Assembly (NCBI GenBank): GCA_903928955.1
Contig: CAIYTD010000123.1
Span: 1-10,789 of the forward strand
Source: Oligoflexia bacterium
GTDB lineage: Bacteria > Bdellovibrionota > UBA1018
Length of the DNA stretch: 10,789 nt
Direction: 5' to 3'
In this document: positions 1 through 4,069 of the stretch, in pieces
Numbering within the stretch: position 1 is the stretch's first letter
Layout of the letters: every line of letters begins with the position of its first letter
Program-made: the position numbers and the translations under genes
The notes under the pieces: model-generated
Told to the model about the DNA's origin: nothing
What the model saw: only the letters and a program-made list of their open reading frames with translations
Database searches by the model: none

Positions 1-60
1 TGGGTAGGTTATCGTGAAATGGTGGGTAGGTTATCGTGAAATGGTGGGTAGGTTATCGTA
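1..60 (+). repeat. Iteron array, likely plasmid replication origin
   Basis: Three direct copies of a 22-bp unit start at 1, 23 and 45. All share TGGGTAGGTTATCGT; the first two continue GAAATGG, and the third diverges after this core. The window begins exactly at a repeat start, so more copies may lie upstream. Regularly spaced repeats beside a RepA gene are the usual binding sites for an iteron-type initiator, so this is inferred to be part of oriV. Positions 61-133, up to the repA stop, hold an A-run near 74-80 and a purine-rich stretch at 95-121 with G6 and G4 runs. These could be part of the origin, but no clear DnaA box was found. Confidence 0.85.
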
Positions 61-133
61 GAAAGACCTTTTGAAAAAAAGATGGATTATTCAAGCAGAG
101 GGGGGAGAGGGGAAAAGGAATGGACCTAATAAA

Positions 134-1375
134 CTAGTAAATAAGTCCTTTATCCCAAGCTGATCGAAACCAACGCTGGATTCCAGCCATCCACTTGGCC
201 TCTTCTTGCTCTAGCAAGTCTGCGCTATCCCCCAATTGCCGTTGAATTTCGGACCACTGCTCAGCTTTTGAAGCAAAATGTTGAATGAAAATTTCCCTCA
301 TATCTGAAAAACTACCTTGAAAGCTTCTCAGATTCGAAGAAGGTGTGGAGTGGCTCATTTTTGATATAATGTTCAGAAATTCATTTGAAGCCAAAGGCTG
401 CATCTCAAAACCTGGATCAGGTTTGCTTTTGAGTTTTTGAGGAGACTGTTCCAATACTGGCGGTTCTACCTTTTCAGGGCCTGGAAGCTTGTGTGGAATT
501 AACGCACAGATACCTAGCTTATCTTTTTCTAAAGATAGCATAGTGCTTTGTCCATAGACGTCGAAGATTACTAGCTCCAAATCACGAATCCAATCCTTCA
601 GGAGTCGTTTAAATTCTTTCATTGGAAGTGTTTCTGACACTCCAAACTGATCTTTTAAGCTAGAAATTGGGACCGTGATAAATTTAATCCCTTCTTTTTC
701 CAATCGAGCGGCTCGCCATGTCCACCAGCAATAAAAATCCATGACCCCATACCGCTCATTTTTACTAAGTCTACGAATAACCTCTAAGTCTAATGAGGCG
801 GAATGTTTGATTAATTGATCAAAAACGGATGATGAAAGGCGAAAGTAATTAGATCTCCTTGAAGGGTTTTGCTCGTTACTATTAATGTAAACAATTTCAA
901 GAATAGTAAAGGAAGCACCAGAAATTGTGGAGGCTGTATCAGAACAGAATGAAACTGAGGTATGAAGGAATCTAGTAACAGCAGATTTGAGCCATTTATG
1001 GTTGATTCCGTTGTTCGATAAATCAAGCTTACCGAGAGCTTCATTAAACGATTTGAAATAGATATCCCTACTTTTGGTTTTGATTGCTTCCGTGAAAATC
1101 CAATAAAATAGAAGTCGATCTTTTCCAAAAGGCAGCCCATGCTCCTTATCTGACTTTATTGTAAGCGTGAAGTTCCCATTTTTTCTCTTGTATTCTGTAA
1201 TGTACTCGCCATTATTTTTATCTTTTTGCTGTCGCAGAGGGAGACTGCAGGCTGTTAAAGCTGTGGACATGAATCCTAAATCCTTGGAACGTCGTTGAGG
1301 CCAAGGATCTGAGTTAGTGCATATAGTCTCTTTCTTGATCGATGCCTCTTTATTTTTTTTACCTGCTGCAACCAT
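134..1375 (-). CDS. repA: Plasmid replication initiator, RepA_C family
   Basis: This 413-residue protein resembles the plasmid RepA family defined by the RepA_C domain, which binds iterons and opens the plasmid origin. The family signature is visible from about residue 36: a 'STALTACSLP' segment, then EYKRKNGNFTLTI (61-73), then LPFGKDRLLFYWIFTEAIKT (81-100) followed by KSRDIYF. A second hallmark is MDFYCWWTWRAARL (212-225), followed by a short segment containing LKDQFG. These correspond to the winged-helix part of the family. The N-terminal 30 residues are basic and poorly conserved in kind, and the Pro/Lys/Gln-rich region around 298-325 looks like a linker. The ATG is preceded by GAGGAAG about 3-9 bases upstream, a convincing ribosome binding site. 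It is the last gene of the parA/RHH/repA set, and the iterons lie downstream of its 3' end. Copy control is probably by RepA itself at the iterons. Confidence 0.9.
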   Translation of the reverse strand: MVAAGKKNKEASIKKETICTNSDPWPQRRSKDLGFMSTALTACSLPLRQQKDKNNGEYITEYKRKNGNFTLTIKSDKEHGLPFGKDRLLFYWIFTEAIKTKSRDIYFKSFNEALGKLDLSNNGINHKWLKSAVTRFLHTSVSFCSDTASTISGASFTILEIVYINSNEQNPSRRSNYFRLSSSVFDQLIKHSASLDLEVIRRLSKNERYGVMDFYCWWTWRAARLEKEGIKFITVPISSLKDQFGVSETLPMKEFKRLLKDWIRDLELVIFDVYGQSTMLSLEKDKLGICALIPHKLPGPEKVEPPVLEQSPQKLKSKPDPGFEMQPLASNEFLNIISKMSHSTPSSNLRSFQGSFSDMREIFIQHFASKAEQWSEIQRQLGDSADLLEQEEAKWMAGIQRWFRSAWDKGLIY

Positions 1376-1395
1376 AAGCTTCCTCGTTATTCTAA

Positions 1396-1436
1396 TTACT
1401 TAGTACGCAAATGTTACTATGTAAACATTTATTACC
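1396..1436. promoter_or_regulatory. Putative operator/centromere site upstream of repA
   Basis: This gap between repA and the RHH gene contains TTACT at 1396 and 1414 and a near match TTACC at 1432, all 18 bp apart. AAATGTT (1409-1415) and AACATTT (1424-1430) form a perfect 7-bp inverted repeat around the middle box. The string GTTACTATGTAAAC (1413-1426) recurs in inverted orientation at 1855-1868. Binding by the neighbouring RHH protein is inferred from this sharing and phasing. Confidence 0.55.
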
Positions 1437-1459
1437 TAAAATAGCATTTTCATTTTAGT

Positions 1460-1807
1460 TTATTCGGTTGGTTCTTTTTTTGTTCGACTTTTGTAACTGG
1501 AGTAGGCTTCAATTGCTTTTGGAAGCGAATCTTTTTTTGACAGCAAATAGAGACTAAACGATTCAATTAATGCTTCTTTGATAGTGACTCGTTCCCAATG
1601 AGCGATTGCCTTAAGTTCTTCAAGTTGCTTTTCATTGACTATAAAGGTTGCTCTCGTCTCATTTTCTTTAGTGCCTTGCTGAGACGTCTTAGAAACTTGT
1701 CTAAGATTTGTTTTTGGTCTGCCCCTTCCTACTGCATCCTTTTCATTCTCAGAATCGTTGGAAAGAAGAGCGTCCAAACCACTTCGAAGAGCGTTTTTTT
1801 TACTCAT
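1460..1807 (-). CDS. Small ribbon-helix-helix partition (ParB-like/CopG-type) protein
   Basis: This 115-residue protein probably binds the plasmid centromere and partners the ParA encoded just upstream. Residues 51-89 fit a ribbon-helix-helix fold: a beta strand TRATFIV, then helix QLEELKAIAH, then helix TIKEALIESFSLYLL. RHH dimers insert the strand into the DNA major groove. The N-terminus, NALRSGLDALL (5-15), resembles the GLDALL-type start of chromosomal ParB/Spo0J proteins, the part that stimulates ParA ATPase. Residues 16-50 are charged and probably disordered. No ParB nuclease-like or KorB HTH domain is present, so this is a small alternative centromere-binding protein. AGGAGA lies 6 bases before the ATG. 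The gene follows parA by 61 bp and likely shares its transcript. It probably represses its own promoter through the TTACT boxes nearby. Confidence 0.78.
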   Translation of the reverse strand: MSKKNALRSGLDALLSNDSENEKDAVGRGRPKTNLRQVSKTSQQGTKENETRATFIVNEKQLEELKAIAHWERVTIKEALIESFSLYLLSKKDSLPKAIEAYSSYKSRTKKEPTE

Positions 1808-1820
1808 AATGTTCTCCTAA

Positions 1821-1868
1821 TTACTAATATTACTTCTATTTTTATTGTTACTGTGTTTACATAGTAAC
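1821..1868. promoter_or_regulatory. Phased TTACT boxes and inverted repeat between parA and RHH gene
   Basis: TTACT occurs at 1821, 1830 and 1848, at spacings of 9 and 18 bp. An inverted pair GTTACT (1847-1852) and AGTAAC (1863-1868) ends exactly at the parA stop codon. The segment 1855-1868 is the exact reverse complement of GTTACTATGTAAAC at 1413-1426. The arrangement suggests an RHH operator and/or part of parS; function is inferred. Confidence 0.55.
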
Positions 1869-2624
1869 TTATTGATTGCGAGCGAGTATCTCTTTTGTGA
1901 GATTTAAGTAATCCTCAGCTCCTGCACTGGCTGAGGAATATGTGAAGATGTGTTTCCCAACGCTAGGAGCCTCTGCCAAAGAAACATTATTTCGAATTTT
2001 GGTTTCGAAAACTTTGTCCTTAAATTGTTGATCGATTATATCGACTACCTCTTTGTCTAGTGTTCGTCTCATATTAAATTGGGTACAAATGATTCCACCA
2101 ATTTTCAAATTTTTATTGATTCTCTTTTTAAGTCGCTCAATCACATCAGTAAGGGTTTTTAATCCAGTGACCGGTAGGAATTCAGTTTTAACGGGAATGT
2201 AGACTTCGTCTGAAGCAGTAAGGGCGTTAACAGTCAAAAGACCAAGAGACGGAGGACAGTCAATGAGGATATAGTCATAGTTCCCTCGAAGATTTTCTAG
2301 TAGGTCTTTTAGAAAAAATTCACGACCTGTTTCGGAACTCAGTTCGATTTCAGAAGCCGCTAGGTCTTCATTGGCTGGGATTAAATGAAGCTTCTTAGTA
2401 ATCTCAATCGGTTTAATGGGGTAATCGCCTCTTAAGTTTCCATATATGGTAAACTCCAAATCTGTAATGCCAAGGCTTCTGGATAAATTCCCTTGAGGAT
2501 CAAAATCGATTAGAAGGACTTTATTTATTTTCGGATCTAAACTTAACGCAGCGCCAATATTCAATGTGGAAGTGGTTTTACCTACACCCCCCTTATGGTT
2601 ACTTACCGATATTACTTTCCCCAT
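1869..2624 (-). CDS. parA: ParA family partition ATPase
   Basis: This is a Walker-type ATPase of 251 residues that positions plasmid copies on the nucleoid before cell division. The deviant Walker A motif KGGVGKTT (11-18) with its signature lysine is intact. The Walker A' region LLIDFDPQGN (37-46) and the Walker B region YILIDCPPSLG (118-128) also match the family. There is no N-terminal HTH extension, so it is of the short type, similar to chromosomal Soj and small plasmid ParAs. These usually leave operator binding to the partner protein. AAGGAGA sits a few bases before the ATG. It is the first gene of the parA/RHH/repA series and has a candidate extended -10 promoter at 2711-2739. No key residue appears to be missing. 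Confidence 0.95.
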   Translation of the reverse strand: MGKVISVSNHKGGVGKTTSTLNIGAALSLDPKINKVLLIDFDPQGNLSRSLGITDLEFTIYGNLRGDYPIKPIEITKKLHLIPANEDLAASEIELSSETGREFFLKDLLENLRGNYDYILIDCPPSLGLLTVNALTASDEVYIPVKTEFLPVTGLKTLTDVIERLKKRINKNLKIGGIICTQFNMRRTLDKEVVDIIDQQFKDKVFETKIRNNVSLAEAPSVGKHIFTYSSASAGAEDYLNLTKEILARNQ

Positions 2625-2659
2625 CTCAATCTCCTTGCTCAGTTTGATTGTAATTCATA

Positions 2660-2692
2660 TTACTATGATTACTAGATAAACATCTATGTTTA
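2660..2692. promoter_or_regulatory. Putative par operator in the parA leader
   Basis: TTACT occurs at 2660 and 2669, 9 bp apart. They are followed by a perfect palindrome TAAACATctATGTTTA (2677-2692). TTACTATG at 2660-2667 matches 1414-1421, and the TGTTTA/TAAACA core recurs in all three gaps of the cassette. The site lies just downstream of the predicted parA transcription start, where a bound protein would repress. The rest of the 2625-2935 gene-free stretch holds the parA promoter, the inverted iteron and the GAAATAC repeats listed separately. Confidence 0.55.
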
Positions 2693-2710
2693 AGTAAGCT
2701 TATATTATTT

Positions 2711-2739
2711 TGTATACCATATCAGTCTTACTGATACAA
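2711..2739 (-). promoter_or_regulatory. Candidate parA promoter with palindromic spacer
   Basis: On the minus strand, TTGTAT (2734-2739) and an extended -10 TGGTATACA (2711-2719) are separated by a 17-bp spacer. The perfect inverted repeat TATCAGtcttaCTGATA (2720-2736) fills most of that spacer and overlaps the -35 box. It differs from the TTACT/TGTTTA sites, so a different regulator may bind here. Confidence 0.45.
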
Positions 2740-2763
2740 AAAACGTTTCCTTGCTAGAAAGAA

Positions 2764-2780
2764 TACGATAACCTACCCAC
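2764..2780 (-). repeat. Solitary inverted iteron copy
   Basis: The reverse complement of this segment is GTGGGTAGGTTATCGTA, identical over 17 bp to the third iteron at 44-60. It lies upstream of the candidate parA promoter, on the far side of the repA/RHH/parA cassette and in inverted orientation to the main array. RepA binding here could regulate par transcription or bridge to the origin; both are inferences. Confidence 0.75.
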
Positions 2781-2858
2781 TAATTACTATTTTAGTCAGG
2801 TATTGTGCCCAAGTGTTACTTGCTTTTTTAAAGTTTTCCTACTGGGAGAGATTGATCC

Positions 2859-2921
2859 GAAATACTCAGAGCTGACGTATTTCGCACGTGTATGACGCAA
2901 TAGAGCTCTTTATTGAAATAC
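2859..2921. repeat. GAAATAC inverted/direct repeats
   Basis: GAAATAC (2859-2865) and GTATTTC (2877-2883) form a perfect 7-bp inverted repeat with an 11-bp spacer. A third copy, GAAATAC, is at 2915-2921. GCAC follows the second copy and TGTGCG the third. The site is just beyond the 3' end of the XRE gene. A recombination (multimer resolution) or regulatory site is possible, but no cognate resolvase is in the window. Confidence 0.35.
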
Positions 2922-2935
2922 TGTGCGTATGAGGG

Positions 2936-3343
2936 TCATAGGTTTACTTTTTCATCTACAAGCAATTCCAAAGCACCTTGAACAAAGCGAGCTTTAGAGG
3001 CAGGTGAGGCCTCTGAATAGCTCTTTAGAATGGCTTGCAGGTCATGGGAATCCGACATCAGTTTTACGGCTTTGCTGATATTTCTATCCACCTTTAAATC
3101 TAATCGACTCGCTAAAATTTTAAAATTGAGCTCGAAATGATTTATTTTTAGTATTTTTGAGAGTGGTTCACTCATTATCCATGGCAATCCAGCTCTGCCT
3201 TGTTCAATTGCACCAATAAACTTTACGTTGCAACTGCACGCTTCAGCTAGAAGGAGTTGGGTTAATTTTTGTTCCAATCTTGCTTTTTGGATGAATTTAC
3301 CTAGTTTTATGTGTGTTTCTCTTTTTTTGTAATTAGTCCTCAT
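2936..3343 (-). CDS. XRE-family HTH transcriptional regulator
   Basis: This 135-residue protein has an N-terminal Cro/C1-type helix-turn-helix at about residues 13-66. LGKFIQKARLEQKLTQLLLA is the first part, followed by a recognition segment with NVKFIGAIEQGRAG and a last helix around LSKILKI. It deviates from the usual 'TQ.ELA' core in having LLLAEACSCN. The C-terminal half (about 75-135) is mostly helical, contains ASPASKARF, and matches no domain I recognise; it may mediate dimerisation. The start was chosen as the first ATG. There is no Shine-Dalgarno sequence, but a strong promoter predicts transcription beginning at this ATG, so the mRNA may be leaderless. A palindrome overlaps the -35 box, which suggests autoregulation. 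It may act as a plasmid copy, addiction or accessory-gene regulator; no toxin gene is adjacent. Confidence 0.82.
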   Translation of the reverse strand: MRTNYKKRETHIKLGKFIQKARLEQKLTQLLLAEACSCNVKFIGAIEQGRAGLPWIMSEPLSKILKINHFELNFKILASRLDLKVDRNISKAVKLMSDSHDLQAILKSYSEASPASKARFVQGALELLVDEKVNL

Positions 3344-3350
3344 TCTATTT

Positions 3351-3386
3351 TATATATTTTATATAGAACAAAGAGTCAAGACTCTT
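3351..3386 (-). promoter_or_regulatory. XRE gene promoter with overlapping palindromic operator
   Basis: On the minus strand, TTGACT (3374-3379) and TATATA (3351-3356) are 17 bp apart. The -10 ends 7 bp before the ATG, so transcription should start at or next to the A of the start codon. The perfect 6-bp inverted repeat AAGAGTcaagACTCTT (3371-3386) covers the -35 box, a typical position for an autorepressor site. Confidence 0.65.
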
Positions 3387-3492
3387 ACCTGTCTTACGGC
3401 CGTGGCGAAAATGAGTATTTGCAATCGAAGTAAAATAAAAACGCATCATTTAGGGCCTCTGTTGTTGATGGCAAGAAAGGCCCTGCTTTTTT
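3363..3492 (+). ncRNA. Candidate plus-strand small RNA, about 130 nt
   Basis: A Rho-independent terminator (3452-3492) points along the plus strand although both neighbouring genes are on the minus strand. Upstream, TTGTAA (3327-3332) and TATATA (3351-3356) are 18 bp apart and form a possible plus-strand promoter sharing its -10 with the XRE promoter. The transcript would begin near 3363, carry the AAGAGTcaagACTCTT hairpin at its 5' end and finish at the terminator. Its function is unknown, and the evidence is only promoter, hairpin and terminator geometry. Confidence 0.35.
3452..3492 (+). terminator. Rho-independent terminator
   Basis: AGGGCCT (3452-3458) pairs perfectly with AGGCCCT (3478-3484) around a 19-nt loop. 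After GC, a run of six T follows (3487-3492). The T-run shows plus-strand direction. On the minus strand the same stem is followed by TTTTTATTTT only after about ten bases, so a weaker role in ending GNAT-gene transcription is possible. Confidence 0.6.
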
Positions 3493-3513
3493 ATTGTAAA
3501 CAGCGGGGGGTAG

Positions 3514-4026
3514 CTATTTCACACTTTTTTCTAAGTCCTTACTTAAAAAATGAGTAGTATGTACAAAAACATAACCAATTGCTTTATAAAATGCCTGTGC
3601 ATCCAATCGATCAGTTCTAGTTGCAAGCAATATTTCTTTAAAACCTCGTGCATGTGCCCATTGTTCCACTGCATTCATTAAGGACTTACCAACTCCATGT
3701 CTTCTCATTTTTTGGTCTACCACTAAACCACCAATTTCCACTGTAGCATCAGAAAGTAAGGAAGGGGCCTCATAAGCATGGATCCAACCAACAACATTGC
3801 CTTTCTCTGTTTTTGCTACAAGAACAATTTGAGTTGGATATTTTTTTATCAATTCGATCCTTCGTTTTAGTGATGCTTCTTTTGCAGGAAAGCCTAATTG
3901 AGTGCAGAGCTCAGAAACATATTTTAAATCTGAAAGGTCGATTGATTTAATTTTTATATTTAACACTTCATTAGCATTACAGATGTTCACAAAAAGTACT
4001 CCAAAAAATAAAAATAATTTAAACAT
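3514..4026 (-). CDS. GNAT family N-acetyltransferase, possibly exported
   Basis: This 170-residue protein has a GNAT fold that would transfer an acetyl group from acetyl-CoA to an amine; the substrate is unknown. Motif A is clear, with VEIGGLVVDQKMRRHGVG (96-113) carrying the RRxGxG/A pyrophosphate-binding loop. Motif B follows at AFYKAIGY (145-152). The canonical fold starts at about residue 24 (IKIKSIDLSDL). The first 19 residues (MFKLFLFFGVLFVNICNAN) look like a Sec signal peptide with cleavage after CNA, which is unusual for this family. However, the ATG has a weak ribosome binding site, while an in-frame GTG at codon 13 has GGAG 8 bases upstream. Starting there would give a plain cytosolic enzyme. 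The gene lies 43 bp after the hybrid kinase gene, with a weak hairpin between them, so co-transcription is uncertain. Confidence 0.82.
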   Translation of the reverse strand: MFKLFLFFGVLFVNICNANEVLNIKIKSIDLSDLKYVSELCTQLGFPAKEASLKRRIELIKKYPTQIVLVAKTEKGNVVGWIHAYEAPSLLSDATVEIGGLVVDQKMRRHGVGKSLMNAVEQWAHARGFKEILLATRTDRLDAQAFYKAIGYVFVHTTHFLSKDLEKSVK

Positions 4027-4043
4027 TGAAATTTACACCAAAA

Positions 4044-4069
4044 AATAACTAAGTTAGCGATCGGTTATT
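4044..4069 (-). terminator. Weak hairpin after kinase gene
   Basis: On the minus strand, AATAAC (4064-4069) and GTTATT (4044-4049) form a 6-bp A/T-rich stem with a 14-nt loop. Several T residues follow immediately. The stem is too weak to be a confident terminator, but it could reduce read-through from the kinase gene into the GNAT gene. Confidence 0.25.

Noticed and set aside
1..60. CRISPR array
   Set aside because: The 22-bp units are contiguous with no unique spacers, and they match an iteron array beside repA.
95..121. G-quadruplex in the origin
   Set aside because: Only two G runs are longer than two bases. It is a purine-rich tract, and a stable quadruplex is not supported.
811..1140. 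A 109-codon minus-strand ORF inside repA
   Set aside because: It overlaps repA in another frame, has hydrophobic low-complexity content and no ribosome binding site; it is a shadow of repA.
1389..1417. repA promoter (GTAACA, 17 bp, TAGAAT on the minus strand)
   Set aside because: The predicted start near 1382 would cut through the repA ribosome binding site, so repA is more likely transcribed from farther upstream.
3411..3557. A 48-codon plus-strand ORF (MSICNRSKIKTHHLG...)
   Set aside because: It has no ribosome binding site, runs through the terminator hairpin and into the 3' end of the GNAT gene on the opposite strand. A small RNA explains the terminator better.
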